A stretch of 64,000 nucleotides of DNA from Ferrimonas gelatinilytica (GCF_039544205.1 NZ_BAABLF010000006.1:186001-250000); one strand, 5' to 3'. Positions 52,387 through 62,077 are shown, counted from the first letter of the stretch. The notes: generated from the sequence alone by a model not told the origin. Translations and numbers: made by a program.

Positions 52387-52671
52387 ATGAAAATGCGACT
52401 TGTACTTGGCTTCGCTCTGGTATTTCTCTCTGGATGCCACACCAACAACGTGATGAAGCAGTTTGCGCTAGGGGGAAGCACTTCGGAACTCAAAAAAATG
52501 GAAATCCTGGACCCAGACGCGTCCCGTCGTGATGAAGGAAGACTGAATGACCTAGATGGCGAGTATGGCTCGGCAGTCATGGAGAATTATCGTAAATCCG
52601 CTTACGAACCCAAGTCAGCACGTGGGAGCCTGGATGGGTTTTCCATGGGGCAGGGAAGCGGTGGTAACTAG
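52387..52671 (+). CDS. Small lipoprotein of the Tad locus
   Basis: A 94-residue lipoprotein with lipobox LSGC (Cys16). The mature part is charged and without helices, with no cysteine. Its place after the secretin gene is the place of pilot or RcpB-like lipoproteins in other Tad loci, so it may support secretin insertion; sequence similarity does not prove this. ATG 52387 with a GAGGA site is chosen over GTG 52384. Confidence 0.7.
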   Translation: MKMRLVLGFALVFLSGCHTNNVMKQFALGGSTSELKKMEILDPDASRRDEGRLNDLDGEYGSAVMENYRKSAYEPKSARGSLDGFSMGQGSGGN

Positions 52672-52687
52672 TCAGAGGCAAATGACT

Positions 52688-54049
52688 ATGTCTAAGTCCA
52701 GAAATAAGATGGCGTTATATCCGCGACAGCGTGGAGCGATCGTGATTATGATCACCGTTGCCATGTTTGCCATTCTCGCTATGGGGGCTCTGGCACTGGA
52801 TGGTGGTCATTTGCTGTTGAACAAAGCTCGTCTGCAAAATGCGGTTGATGCGGCTGCGCTATCGGGTGCCGTCACCCTCGAAAGGGGATATGACCATGCA
52901 TTGGCGCGCGAAGAGGGGCTTGCAACCTTTGCCAGCGCGTTAGCTGCACAGGACTTTTCTGAACTCAACGCGGAAATTAACACGTCTTCTCTGAACTACG
53001 CAGCGGAAGCCGTCAGTCCGCAGATCACCATGGAGTTCTCCCATCGACCGGATCCTTTTATCCCTGTACTCGATGACACTGCACAATATGTACGTGTGAC
53101 GGTCCGTGATGTCTCCTTGAGTAATTTTTTCGCACAAGTAATGGGGTTTGATAAGCGAGTCAGTGCGTCGGCGGTGGCTGGCCCAAGTACTTCGACCCCC
53201 CAGTGCAGCACTGACCTGCTTCCCATGATGGTGTGCGCAGACAGCTTGAGTGAGGAGAACTTTGGGTATCCGCTCAATAAAATGATGGCGATGAAAATTT
53301 CGTCTGATCAGAACTCACCCATTGGTCCGGGTAATTTCCAGCTTATTCGGCTTGGGGATAACACCGGTGCGGCGGATATTCGTGATGCGATGGCCGGTGA
53401 ATCTGCCAATGATGAGTACTGTTTTGGTTATGACGGACTTAATGCCACCGAACAGGTTGAAACCGAACCGGGAAACACGGTTGGTCCCGTGGCTCAGGGT
53501 CTAAATACTCGGATGGGTGTATGGAATGGGCCCGTAAACCCGACTGATCACCCTCAGGACTGGGACACTTGCGTTGGTGCGCCGCTGGATGTGGACGGTG
53601 AAGGCAATATCACAGACGAAGAGGGCAACCCTATCGCCATTCCCGATGGTGTAACCGATTATTACGCTTATATGGGGGATTATTACCACCATGGATTCTA
53701 TAACAGCGTTGAGGGACATCGGTGTGACCAAGTTACGGATGGGAGTGTCTCTTTTGTAGAGAATTCTGTTTCGACATCGCCTGGTATGGAGAAACGAAGA
53801 GAGTTTTCAATCGTGGTGGCAGATTGCGGTACCGGTAACAACAATGGCCAAAACAGCTTGCCCTTTGTTGGTTTCGCCTGTTTTTACCTGATGCAGGAGG
53901 TGCTTCAGAAAGGTAACGATGCTTTCGTTATCGGAGAGTTTCTCGGAGACTGCACGAATGACGCCGGAGGGGTGTCAGAGACGCCTAACAGCACCAATGG
54001 TCCCTACCGAATTGTTCTCTTCCACGATCCGGTCAGTGAGGACTCGTAA
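52688..54049 (+). CDS. TadG-like pilus assembly protein
   Basis: A 453-residue protein. After a basic N terminus (YPRQRGAIVIMITVAMFAILAMGALALDGGHL) with one helix comes the Tad-domain signature LQNAVDAAALSGAVTLERGYDHAL. The large C-terminal part, of unknown fold, faces the periplasm and carries several cysteines (PQCSTDLLPMMVCAD, CFGYDG, DTCVGA, CDQVTDG), which suggests disulfides. It belongs to the TadE/F/G pseudopilin-like group. ATG 52688 is chosen by spacing from GAGG; ATG 52682 is an alternative. Confidence 0.82.
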   Translation: MSKSRNKMALYPRQRGAIVIMITVAMFAILAMGALALDGGHLLLNKARLQNAVDAAALSGAVTLERGYDHALAREEGLATFASALAAQDFSELNAEINTSSLNYAAEAVSPQITMEFSHRPDPFIPVLDDTAQYVRVTVRDVSLSNFFAQVMGFDKRVSASAVAGPSTSTPQCSTDLLPMMVCADSLSEENFGYPLNKMMAMKISSDQNSPIGPGNFQLIRLGDNTGAADIRDAMAGESANDEYCFGYDGLNATEQVETEPGNTVGPVAQGLNTRMGVWNGPVNPTDHPQDWDTCVGAPLDVDGEGNITDEEGNPIAIPDGVTDYYAYMGDYYHHGFYNSVEGHRCDQVTDGSVSFVENSVSTSPGMEKRREFSIVVADCGTGNNNGQNSLPFVGFACFYLMQEVLQKGNDAFVIGEFLGDCTNDAGGVSETPNSTNGPYRIVLFHDPVSEDS

Positions 54050-54051
54050 CC

Positions 54052-54522
54052 ATGAGATTCCATATGCAGCATATCAATCGAAGTAACCTAAGAAAGCAGC
54101 GAGGCGTCGCGGCTATCGAGGCGACGATTGTGCTGCCCATCCTTTTTCTCATGTTTTACGCGGTTGGGGAGTTCGGCCGGCTGCTCTACCAGTACAACCA
54201 ACTTAATGGTCTAGCCCGAAACGCTGCACGTCACTTGGTGAGTTACACCTCTACCAACTCCACGGGGATCGTGGGGGTTTCCACTTTAGTGGAAAGCCAG
54301 GTGCGAAATATGGCTGTAACAGGTCAACTCAGTGGTGGCACGCCCTTATTAACGGGGTTGTCGACAGATAATGTGACTCTGGATGTTAGTCAGAGCTTGG
54401 CCATTTTATCCGTTACTTATGATTGGACACCGATGTTTGGTGAAAGCATTCCGGGCTTTTTTGGTGATGCCGTCGATTTGAGCTGGGATATTACCGCGAC
54501 TGTTAGCATGAGGCCGCTATGA
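54052..54522 (+). CDS. tadE: TadE-like minor pseudopilin
   Basis: A 156-residue protein with a prepilin-like N terminus: RKQRGVAAIEATIVLPILFLMFYAVGEFGRLLY, where the Gly-Val and following Glu match TadE processing motifs. The rest is periplasmic with no cysteine. It is three bases after the TadG-like gene and overlaps the next gene by four bases. Cut by TadV, it would be a minor pilin (family knowledge). Confidence 0.87.
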   Translation: MRFHMQHINRSNLRKQRGVAAIEATIVLPILFLMFYAVGEFGRLLYQYNQLNGLARNAARHLVSYTSTNSTGIVGVSTLVESQVRNMAVTGQLSGGTPLLTGLSTDNVTLDVSQSLAILSVTYDWTPMFGESIPGFFGDAVDLSWDITATVSMRPL

Positions 54523-55010
54523 AGCGATATCAGAACGGCGTGTATGTGGTGGAGTTTGCCATTGTGGCGACCGTAGTGTTCGTTATGCTCTTTGCTTGTC
54601 TAGAAGTCGCCCGTTTGATGTACAGCTACAACGCATTAACAGAGGCATCGCGAAGAGCAGCACGTCTCGCAGCCGTCTGCGCGCCAATTGGTGTTCCGCC
54701 CCAGGCATCGTCCGAGTTGATCAATCTCGCGCTGTTCAATGGACGGCAACTGGTTGGTGGCTTAAGTAGCGATAACTTGACCATCGATTACCTGACAGAA
54801 ACGGGTGGAAGTGCTGATTCTCTCCCGAGGATCCGTCAAGTTCGTGCGACCATCTCAAATTACCAACATCAGTTGATCATTCCGGGCTTGTTTATTCAGA
54901 TCAATTCACCTGCATTTATAACCGTAATGCCTGCGGAGAGCCTGGGTCAGACACGTTTCGCGGACGCCAATACGGCACAGACCATCAATGGTGTGACCTA
55001 TTGCAGTTAG
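54519..55010 (+). CDS. TadE/TadF-like minor pseudopilin
   Basis: A 163-residue paralogue of the preceding gene. The N terminus MKRYQNGVYVVEFAIVATVVFVML has the Gly-Val-x-x-x-Glu processing pattern, then FACLEVARLMYSYNALTEASRRAARLAAVC. It overlaps tadE by four bases. Which of the two is TadE and which TadF is a naming choice; both are pseudopilin-like. Confidence 0.83.
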   Translation: MKRYQNGVYVVEFAIVATVVFVMLFACLEVARLMYSYNALTEASRRAARLAAVCAPIGVPPQASSELINLALFNGRQLVGGLSSDNLTIDYLTETGGSADSLPRIRQVRATISNYQHQLIIPGLFIQINSPAFITVMPAESLGQTRFADANTAQTINGVTYCS

Positions 55011-55025
55011 CACAGGAGGCGAAGA

Positions 55026-56279
55026 ATGAATGCACCTAAGAGTTTCTGTACCCCGTTGGCCACTCTCCCCCAAGAGGTGGATAATGTGGAGCAGATAGAG
55101 CGTGTCACTCGCGGAAAAAGTTTACCGGTTCTGCTTCCAACACTTTTGATCAGCACCGCCCAGGATGAAGGCAAAATTTTAGCGGATATGTTGGTGTCCG
55201 TGCCTAACGTGAAGTTAACCCATGTGAGTACGAATCAGACCAATGCCAACTATTTTCAGGCACATCGTCTGTTGGTTTTGCAATTGCCAAAGGATCATGG
55301 ATTAGCTCTGAATATGCTGGACACCTACTCAGGAAAGTGTGAATTCATGCTTGTCGTGGGGGAACACGCTTCACCTGAATTGATGAGGGAGGCGATGAAA
55401 GCCGGTGCCCGAGATTTTCTGCCGTTACAGGGCGCTCGGGAGGAGCTCATCCATGCGTTGTTTGATGTTGCTGAAGACCTTGCTCAAGCGACGGCACTGG
55501 CACCAACCTTCGTCGTACTGAACAGTAAAGGTGGCTGCGGGGCCAGTTTCCTGAGCGCGGCTTTGGCCGATCAGTTTGCCTGTAGGGATAAGAAACTTAA
55601 GGTGGCGCTGGTTGATGGTGACCAGGTTCAGGCGGGTCAGTCTCACTTATTAAATATTGAACCAGATTACTTCCTTCATCATGCATTGGGGCAAGCGGAG
55701 GAGCTCGATGAGTCTGCTCTGGTGGGGATGATGAGTCATTTGGACAATCTGCACCTTCTTTCGGCATCCCCCTTCAGCCAACAAGAGTTGAATTCAAGCC
55801 ACTATCTTCAGTTGCCTCAACTGATGTTCAAGCTACGAAGCAGCTATCAGGCGGTTGTGGTGGATCTCTCCCGAGGTCCGGAAAAGTGGGCGGTACCCGT
55901 TTTAATGGAAGCCAGTGCGATTTTACTCGTAATTCAGGACAGCCTGGCGTCACTGCGCAGTGCAACTGCGACGGTAAATCACCTTGTTACTCAACTCGGC
56001 ATCAGTAAGTCGCGTATTCACTTGGTCTATAACCGATATACTCCAAAGAAAAGTATGGTTTCACTTTCTGATGCAAAAAAAACGTCGGGAGTGCGGGACA
56101 TATTTACAGTAAGAAACGACTTCAAGCGTGTGAATGCCTGCCTGGATGAAGGGCGCCGACTGTCCTGTTTTGCCGCAAAAGAGCCGGTCACTAAAGACGT
56201 AGCAGCAATTTGTCGAAAACTTATTCCCCTGGACCAAGATGGCGAGCAGTCAGGGTTTTGGGCCAAACTCTGGCGCTAA
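55026..56279 (+). CDS. tadZ: Pilus localisation ATPase TadZ/CpaE
   Basis: A 417-residue ParA/MinD-like protein that places the Tad machine. The N-terminal receiver-like domain (residues about 35-150, LLISTAQDEGKILADML to KAGARDFLPLQG) lacks an obvious phospho-acceptor. The C-terminal domain has a deviant P-loop NSKGGCGASFLS and VALVDGDQVQAGQ; the loop keeps Lys before GG but lacks the usual GKT at its end, common for TadZ. It lies 18 bases before tadA. Confidence 0.9.
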   Translation: MNAPKSFCTPLATLPQEVDNVEQIERVTRGKSLPVLLPTLLISTAQDEGKILADMLVSVPNVKLTHVSTNQTNANYFQAHRLLVLQLPKDHGLALNMLDTYSGKCEFMLVVGEHASPELMREAMKAGARDFLPLQGAREELIHALFDVAEDLAQATALAPTFVVLNSKGGCGASFLSAALADQFACRDKKLKVALVDGDQVQAGQSHLLNIEPDYFLHHALGQAEELDESALVGMMSHLDNLHLLSASPFSQQELNSSHYLQLPQLMFKLRSSYQAVVVDLSRGPEKWAVPVLMEASAILLVIQDSLASLRSATATVNHLVTQLGISKSRIHLVYNRYTPKKSMVSLSDAKKTSGVRDIFTVRNDFKRVNACLDEGRRLSCFAAKEPVTKDVAAICRKLIPLDQDGEQSGFWAKLWR

Positions 56280-56297
56280 TACAGCGAGGTCAACGGT

Positions 56298-57626
56298 ATG
56301 GGACAGCAAGCGCAACAGGACATGACTCTGCATCAACAGTTGCTTTCGCCTCAGGAGGAGGAGGTAAAGCAGGATCTTTACGAACGTCTCTTGAAGATGC
56401 TTGATGTCTCAAAACTTGAGGTGATAGAGGAGCAAGAAGCTCGTCAACAGATTACCCGGCTCTGCAATCAGATCCTAAGTGAAAACCCAAGACCACTCAG
56501 TTTGGTCTCCCGAGATAAGATCATTAAGCAGATCAATGACGAAGTCCTTGGGCTAGGGCCATTGGAGCCTCTCCTAGCGGACAGTACGATTTCGGACATT
56601 TTGATCAACAGCTCAAGCAGTATCTTTGTGGAGCGCTTCGGTAAGCTGGAGTCTGTTCCAATGCGCTTCCACGATGACCGTCATTTGATGAATATCATCG
56701 ATAAGATTGTCTCCAGCGTTGGTCGTCGCGTCGACGAGTCCAGCCCGATGGTGGATGCTCGACTTCAGGATGGCTCTCGGGTCAACGCGATTATCCCTCC
56801 TCTGGCACTTGATGGGCCCAGTATGTCGATTCGCCGTTTTACTGTGGACAAGTTAACGGCCGAGCAGTTAATCGACTACAACGCCATGACTCAGGAGATG
56901 TATCAACTGCTCAAAGCCATCGTACAGGGCAAGTTGAATGTCTTGATATCGGGGGGAACGGGTAGTGGGAAGACGACGATGCTAAATGTGTTGTCCGGCT
57001 ATATTCCCTCCTACGAGCGGATTATCACTATTGAGGACTCCGCTGAGCTGCAATTGCAGCAGCCGCATGTGGTGCGTCTGGAGTCTCGTCCTGCCAACCT
57101 GGAAGGTCGCGGGGAGGTTAATCAGCGGGATCTGGTAAAAAATAGCCTTCGTATGCGCCCTGATCGTATCGTTATCGGCGAGGTCCGGGGTGCTGAAGCG
57201 TTAGATATGTTAACGGCAATGAACACGGGGCATGAAGGCTCCCTGACCACTCTGCACGCCAACACTTGTCGGGATGCGCTTAGCCGGCTGGAAAATATGG
57301 TTTGTATGGCCGGCTTTGACATGCCCGTAAAGAATATTCGAACTCAGATCGCTGCCGCTATCAATGTCGTTGTGCAGTTGGAGCGGCAGGAGGATGGGAA
57401 ACGTCGCGTTGTCAGTATTTCAGAGATAACCGGCATGGAAGGCGAAGTGATTACCCTCTCGGATATTTTTGTTTTTCGTCGTCGTGGTCGGGACCAGGAT
57501 GGGAATATTATTGGGGACTTCCAGGCGACCGGGGTGATCCCACGTTTCTTCGACGAACTGGTCAGCAAAGGGGTCAACATTTCTCACGATTTGTTTGGCT
57601 CTGGCCATAGCTTCGAAATTATTTGA
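56298..57626 (+). CDS. tadA: Pilus assembly ATPase TadA/CpaF
   Basis: A 442-residue secretion ATPase of the PilT/VirB11 group that powers Flp pilus extension and retraction. Motifs: LGLGPLEPLLAD and IFVERFGKLE at the N-terminal domain, Walker A GGTGSGKTTMLN with Lys225, the Asp box TIEDSAELQLQQPHVVRLESR, Walker B MRPDRIVIGEVRGAEALDM and the His box STLHAN-like GSLTTLHANT. All are intact. Confidence 0.95.
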   Translation: MGQQAQQDMTLHQQLLSPQEEEVKQDLYERLLKMLDVSKLEVIEEQEARQQITRLCNQILSENPRPLSLVSRDKIIKQINDEVLGLGPLEPLLADSTISDILINSSSSIFVERFGKLESVPMRFHDDRHLMNIIDKIVSSVGRRVDESSPMVDARLQDGSRVNAIIPPLALDGPSMSIRRFTVDKLTAEQLIDYNAMTQEMYQLLKAIVQGKLNVLISGGTGSGKTTMLNVLSGYIPSYERIITIEDSAELQLQQPHVVRLESRPANLEGRGEVNQRDLVKNSLRMRPDRIVIGEVRGAEALDMLTAMNTGHEGSLTTLHANTCRDALSRLENMVCMAGFDMPVKNIRTQIAAAINVVVQLERQEDGKRRVVSISEITGMEGEVITLSDIFVFRRRGRDQDGNIIGDFQATGVIPRFFDELVSKGVNISHDLFGSGHSFEII

Positions 57627-57636
57627 AGGAGGGATC

Positions 57637-58611
57637 ATGAGCATCGAGTTGACTTTTTTACTCTGCGTATTCATCGCGGTGATTTTACTGTCTCAAGCTC
57701 TTTTTATTCCAGTTTATCGTCCAAAAAGGGGCGATACCAGGGTGGTAAGGGAAAGGTTAAGTCGTCTTGCGCAGGAGTCCGGCCAGGCAAAGGCATCCGT
57801 ATCTATTGCGCTGGAAAACCGTCTTAAGAAAGCATCTTCACTTGGTCGAATACTCGAAAAGAATCCGTTCATTAATGATCTTTCCTTTAAATTGCAGCAG
57901 TCAGGATCCAACCTGTTAGGCTATCAGTTTCTGTTTGTTGCTCTGTTTTGCGCATTAGTGCTTTCGCTGGCCGTGTGGGTTTGGCGTAATGAGTGGTCAC
58001 TTGCGGTTGCGACAGCTTTGATGACTATTTTTCTTTTTAACGTGAAGTTGAACAAGGACTTTAATAAGCGGATGGAGAAGATTGAGGAGCAGTTTCCAGA
58101 GGCGTTGGACATTCTTCGCCGAGGGATTCAAGCCGGATACGCCTTTCCTGATGCGATAAAGTTGACCTATGAGGAGATGGACGGCCCCATCGCATACGAG
58201 TTCAAGTTGATGTTTGCCGAGATCAATTTTGGCAAAGATACTCGCCGCGCATTGCTGCACTTTATCGAGCGAGTTCCGTCGATATCGGCTATGGCTTTTT
58301 CTACCGCAGTTCAAGTACAAAAAGAGACTGGCGGAAACTTGGCAGAGAACATTGAAAACTTATCAAAAATTATTCGAAAGCGATTCCGTTTCCAACGTCA
58401 GGTTAAAACCTTTTCTGCCCAGGGTCGGATGTCGGCCTGGGTTCTAGTCTGTGTGCCCTTGGCACTCTTTGGCTATCTATACCTGTCCAGCCCCAGTTAT
58501 GCCAAGGAACTAACAGATACGGAGACTGGTAACACATTGCTGACTATCGCGGGGGTCGGAATGCTGATTGGCATCTACTGGATTTCCCGCCTGATTAAGA
58601 TCGAGGTGTGA
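57637..58611 (+). CDS. tadB: Flp pilus inner-membrane platform protein TadB
   Basis: A 324-residue protein of the T2SSF family. An N-terminal helix, a cytoplasmic part, and helices near residues 100-150 and at the C terminus give the TadB layout. The T2SSF core reads FPEALDILRRGIQAGYAFPDAI and PSISAMAFSTAVQVQKETGGNLAENIENLSKIIR, with the conserved Gly-Gly-Asn-Leu. GAAGGAGGG precedes ATG 57637. Confidence 0.92.
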   Translation: MSIELTFLLCVFIAVILLSQALFIPVYRPKRGDTRVVRERLSRLAQESGQAKASVSIALENRLKKASSLGRILEKNPFINDLSFKLQQSGSNLLGYQFLFVALFCALVLSLAVWVWRNEWSLAVATALMTIFLFNVKLNKDFNKRMEKIEEQFPEALDILRRGIQAGYAFPDAIKLTYEEMDGPIAYEFKLMFAEINFGKDTRRALLHFIERVPSISAMAFSTAVQVQKETGGNLAENIENLSKIIRKRFRFQRQVKTFSAQGRMSAWVLVCVPLALFGYLYLSSPSYAKELTDTETGNTLLTIAGVGMLIGIYWISRLIKIEV

Positions 58612-58613
58612 TC

Positions 58614-59579
58614 ATGGATTATATTCTCGGTGTCATCAACGAGGTTTTAAACGATCGTCAACTTTCGACCTATCTTTTCTACGCCATTGCCGCCGCAGCA
58701 GGTGTGATGCTGGCACTGGCAATGAGCCTGCTTTTCTCTGGACTCTATTCTCCGGCACGAAGCCGGCTCAAAGGGTTAAAGGTCGGCGCGCTTGCGTCGG
58801 CTGGAAGTGGCGGCTTTGAGGATGCGCTGGAGCATGATAGCAAGGTTCGCGAGGGCCTTTTGAAGCACTTGAGCTTTGATAGCTCCGGAGGTCGGAAACG
58901 CCTGATTCACGCGGGTTTCCATTCAAATAACGCGCTTGCAATCTACAATGGCTTAAGGCTGTTGTTTCTTCTGGTGATGTCAATTGTCAGCATTTTTGCA
59001 ACACAGTTGATGGTTGATCTTTCCACCGGTATGCAAATCTATATCATCGTGATGTTGATGGGTTTGGCACTGTTAGCCCCGAGTTTTGTTTTGGATCGAT
59101 TTGCTGCCAGTAGAATGCGTAAAATCAGAAATGGGTTCCCTGATGCATTGGATCTTTTAGTGGTATGTTGTGAGTCTGGTCAGGGTTTGCTGGCTGCTTT
59201 GCAGAGGGTAAGCGTTGAACTTAGGGTCAGCCATAAGGAACTTGCCGAGGAGTTGCTTCTCGTTTGTCAAAAGAACCGGGCAGGTATCGATCTGGCGACT
59301 GGTTTGCACGAATTCTCAGAACGTACAGGTCTTGCGGATATTCGTGGCCTAAATGGTGCGATTACTCAAAGTCTGCGGTTGGGAACCGGGATTGCAGAGA
59401 CTCTTAGAGTTTATGCGGAGGAGTACCGGGAAAAACGCTTGCAGGCGGCAGAAGAGCTGGCTGCAAAGCTTGGAGTTAAAATTATCTTTCCGATGTTGAC
59501 CTGTATTTGGCCCTCTTTCTTTATCGTTGCAGTGGGGCCTGCCATCATCAAAGTTATGGAAGTGTGGGACAAAATTTGA
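58614..59579 (+). CDS. tadC: Flp pilus inner-membrane platform protein TadC
   Basis: A 321-residue T2SSF-family protein, paired with TadB. The T2SSF core reads GFPDALDLLVVCCESGQGLLAALQRVS and ADIRGLNGAITQSLRLGTGIAETLRVYAEEYREKRLQAAEE, with the C-terminal helix typical of TadC (AKLGVKIIFPMLTCIWPSFF). ATG 58614 follows the tadB stop; a GTG six bases earlier overlaps it. Confidence 0.92.
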   Translation: MDYILGVINEVLNDRQLSTYLFYAIAAAAGVMLALAMSLLFSGLYSPARSRLKGLKVGALASAGSGGFEDALEHDSKVREGLLKHLSFDSSGGRKRLIHAGFHSNNALAIYNGLRLLFLLVMSIVSIFATQLMVDLSTGMQIYIIVMLMGLALLAPSFVLDRFAASRMRKIRNGFPDALDLLVVCCESGQGLLAALQRVSVELRVSHKELAEELLLVCQKNRAGIDLATGLHEFSERTGLADIRGLNGAITQSLRLGTGIAETLRVYAEEYREKRLQAAEELAAKLGVKIIFPMLTCIWPSFFIVAVGPAIIKVMEVWDKI

Positions 59580-59592
59580 ACAGGGAAGCATT

Positions 59593-60633
59593 ATGAATGA
59601 TCTCAATGATCGGATGCTAAACACGTGGTCAGCGGCCTTGCTGATTTTGGCACTGTCAGGTTGCCAATCGGTTCCGCCGGCATCGGTTGGACCAAACTTA
59701 GCTCAGCTCGAACAAAAGGCGGTGAGTGCTCAGCGCATGGGGCAATACAGTACCTCCCTCAAGGCTTATCTTGAGCTATTGGACGCGCAGCCGGATAACA
59801 CCGAGTACTTGTATCAGATCGGGCAGATCCAGGCCCAACTTGGAAAAAATGATCATGCTATAAAGGCGTTTCAAGATGTATTAACCGCTGAACCAGAGCA
59901 CATGCGATCACTGACGGCCCTGGCGTTAGTGCATATGGAGTATGGTGATACCGCTCAAGCCCGCACCTATTTGGATAAGGCTATTCGACTTGATCAACTG
60001 CGTCTGAACGAGTCGGACAGTAGCATTCAGGGTCAAGTAACATCAGAGGGCGCTCAGCTTTGGTTTGATCTTGATGCGCAGTCGCCTCTTCAGGCCTATT
60101 TGGCACTCGGGATCCTTAAAGACCTTGGTGTCGACTACGCTGGTGCTCAATCCCTCTACCGATTGGTGCTCGTCCAGCAGCCCAGTCATATCAAGGCACT
60201 GAATAATATCGGCTACTCCTATTACCTGGCGGGTGATTTCCCTCGAGCCGAAGTCTACCTCCGTCGCGCCACACAGCGGGATCCGGAGTTTTTACGGGCA
60301 TGGACCAATCTGGGGTTGGTGTATGTGCGTCAGGGCGATACAGAAAGGGCATTTCAGGCCTTTCGTAAGGTGATGCCCGAAGCGGACGCGTATAACGATA
60401 TTGGTTATTTTGTCATGCTAGAGGGGCAGTTAGACGAGGCCGAGCGCTTGTTTTCTAAAGCAATTGATGCATCGCCCATCTACTTTTCGACGGCTCAGGA
60501 TAACTTACGCAGTGTGCAGCGTTTACAACTTGAGACCCGTGTGGTTAGCGGCCAGGATGTACGAGAAGCCGTTTACAAAGCCCGTTCTCGATCCGGTGGT
60601 TTTTCCCAGACTCGACCCTTACCCGGACATTGA
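59593..60633 (+). CDS. tadD: Tad lipoprotein TadD with TPR repeats
   Basis: A 346-residue lipoprotein (lipobox LSGC, Cys23). About five to six tetratricopeptide repeats run from residue 35 to 310, for example AYLELLDAQPDNTEYLYQIGQ and NNIGYSYYLAGDFPRAEVYLR. TadD is needed for secretin pilotage or assembly in other Tad systems. It ends the locus; the start of nadA's own promoter lies 40 bases after its stop. Confidence 0.9.
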   Translation: MNDLNDRMLNTWSAALLILALSGCQSVPPASVGPNLAQLEQKAVSAQRMGQYSTSLKAYLELLDAQPDNTEYLYQIGQIQAQLGKNDHAIKAFQDVLTAEPEHMRSLTALALVHMEYGDTAQARTYLDKAIRLDQLRLNESDSSIQGQVTSEGAQLWFDLDAQSPLQAYLALGILKDLGVDYAGAQSLYRLVLVQQPSHIKALNNIGYSYYLAGDFPRAEVYLRRATQRDPEFLRAWTNLGLVYVRQGDTERAFQAFRKVMPEADAYNDIGYFVMLEGQLDEAERLFSKAIDASPIYFSTAQDNLRSVQRLQLETRVVSGQDVREAVYKARSRSGGFSQTRPLPGH

Positions 60634-60672
60634 TCTTGTCTAAGGCGGTGGTTAGTCGCCGCCACTCTCTGG

Positions 60673-60701
60673 TTAACCTTGGGCCCCGCTTTTCGTATAA
60701 T
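60673..60701 (+). promoter_or_regulatory. nadA promoter
   Basis: TTAACC, 17 bases, TATAAT, with an expected start about 28 bases before the nadA ATG at 60735. Confidence 0.6.
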
Positions 60702-60734
60702 GGCGGCAACACAGTTGCGAGGTTTAACCCAGAG

Positions 60735-61799
60735 ATGTTAGAAGCTCCCGTCGTTGACGATTTGCACTTTCCCTTTCCACCCAAGCCTAAGCCACTTACG
60801 GATAAAGAAAAAGAAGCGTGTAAGGCTCGTATAAAGCAACTTCTCATAGAGAAGGATGCGGTGCTGGTGGCGCACTATTACACGGACCCCGAGATCCAAG
60901 CTCTCGCCGAAGAGACCGGTGGATGTGTTGCGGACTCATTGGAGATGGCGCGGTTTGGGAATGATCACCCTGCAAGCACCCTGCTCGTGGCGGGCGTTCG
61001 TTTTATGGGAGAAACCGCGAAGACCCTGACCCCAGAAAAGACGGTGCTAATGCCAACACTGGAAGCCACCTGCTCGCTGGATCTCGGCTGTCCCGCCGAT
61101 CAGTTTACGGCCTTCTGCGACGCCCATCCCGATCATACTGTGGTGGTTTACGCCAATACCTCCGCTGCCGTGAAGGCCCGAGCAGACTGGGTAGTGACAT
61201 CAAGCATTGCGTTGGAGATCGTCGAGCACCTCGACAGTGAGGGCCACAAGATCCTATGGGGGCCAGATCGCCACCTGGGTAGCTACATTGCCAAACAAAC
61301 CGGTGCCGAGATGTTGATGTGGCAAGGGGCCTGTGTTGTACATGATGAGTTTAAGTCCAAAGCGTTGCTGGAACTGAAAGCTCAGCATCCCGATGCTGCA
61401 GTGTTGGTGCACCCTGAGTCTCCCCAGGCCGTGGTGGAGATCGCCGATGCCGTGGGTTCTACATCGCAGCTGATCAAAGCCAGTCAGGAGATGGATGCAC
61501 AAAAGTTCATCGTGGCGACGGATAAAGGGATTTTCTACAAGATGGCTCAGCTATCGCCAGAAAAAACCTTTATCGAAGCACCGACCGGAGGAAATGGTGC
61601 AACCTGTCGGAGCTGCGCTCACTGCCCCTGGATGGCGATGAATGGCTTGAGCGCCATTGAGTCGGCCCTTAAGGCGGAGGATAAAGGTGCTCATGAAGTG
61701 TTTGTAAGTGAAGAGTTGGCACAGAAGGCCATGGTACCGCTGAATCGGATGTTGGATTTCGCCGCAGAACTGAAACTTAAGGTTCAGGGTAACGCTTGA
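60735..61799 (+). CDS. nadA: Quinolinate synthase
   Basis: A 354-residue [4Fe-4S] enzyme that condenses iminoaspartate with dihydroxyacetone phosphate to quinolinate for NAD synthesis. Cluster cysteines lie in EATCSLDLGCP, WQGACVVHDEF and CRSCAHCPW. VAHYYTDPEIQALAEETGGC and VLVHPESPQAVV are typical. ATG 60735 (MLEAPVVDD) is chosen because the promoter -10 lies within the longer frame. Confidence 0.94.
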   Translation: MLEAPVVDDLHFPFPPKPKPLTDKEKEACKARIKQLLIEKDAVLVAHYYTDPEIQALAEETGGCVADSLEMARFGNDHPASTLLVAGVRFMGETAKTLTPEKTVLMPTLEATCSLDLGCPADQFTAFCDAHPDHTVVVYANTSAAVKARADWVVTSSIALEIVEHLDSEGHKILWGPDRHLGSYIAKQTGAEMLMWQGACVVHDEFKSKALLELKAQHPDAAVLVHPESPQAVVEIADAVGSTSQLIKASQEMDAQKFIVATDKGIFYKMAQLSPEKTFIEAPTGGNGATCRSCAHCPWMAMNGLSAIESALKAEDKGAHEVFVSEELAQKAMVPLNRMLDFAAELKLKVQGNA

Positions 61800-61816
61800 T
61801 TCTTACCTATAACCAC

Positions 61817-61841
61817 AGCGCCGCTGATGCGGCGCTTTTTT
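61817..61841 (+). terminator. Rho-independent terminator of nadA
   Basis: AGCGCCGC-TGAT-GCGGCGCT then TTTTT, 17 bases after the stop. Confidence 0.92.
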
Positions 61842-61948
61842 GATCTTCCGGATTGGAGTGTTGCAGTTGTTCCCTAGGTCATTACATCTGGCATTCTACT
61901 CTCTGTGCAGAAAAAATCTTCACTCGACGGTAAAGCTGGAAAAAAACG

Positions 61949-61977
61949 TTGACGAGGCCCAGTACGCCCACTAATAT
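61949..61977 (+). promoter_or_regulatory. tRNA-Ser promoter
   Basis: TTGACG, 17 bases, TAATAT, followed by a GC-rich discriminator (GCGC) of the stringently controlled type. It lies about 100 bases before the first tRNA. Confidence 0.75.
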
Positions 61978-62077
61978 GCGCAACCCGAAGCGGAACGCAA
62001 CTCATCGAAATATCTGTGCTAAACGTACGATGACAAATATTCCGATGTGAAGAGGAAGTTTTCGCTTTTGAATTATT

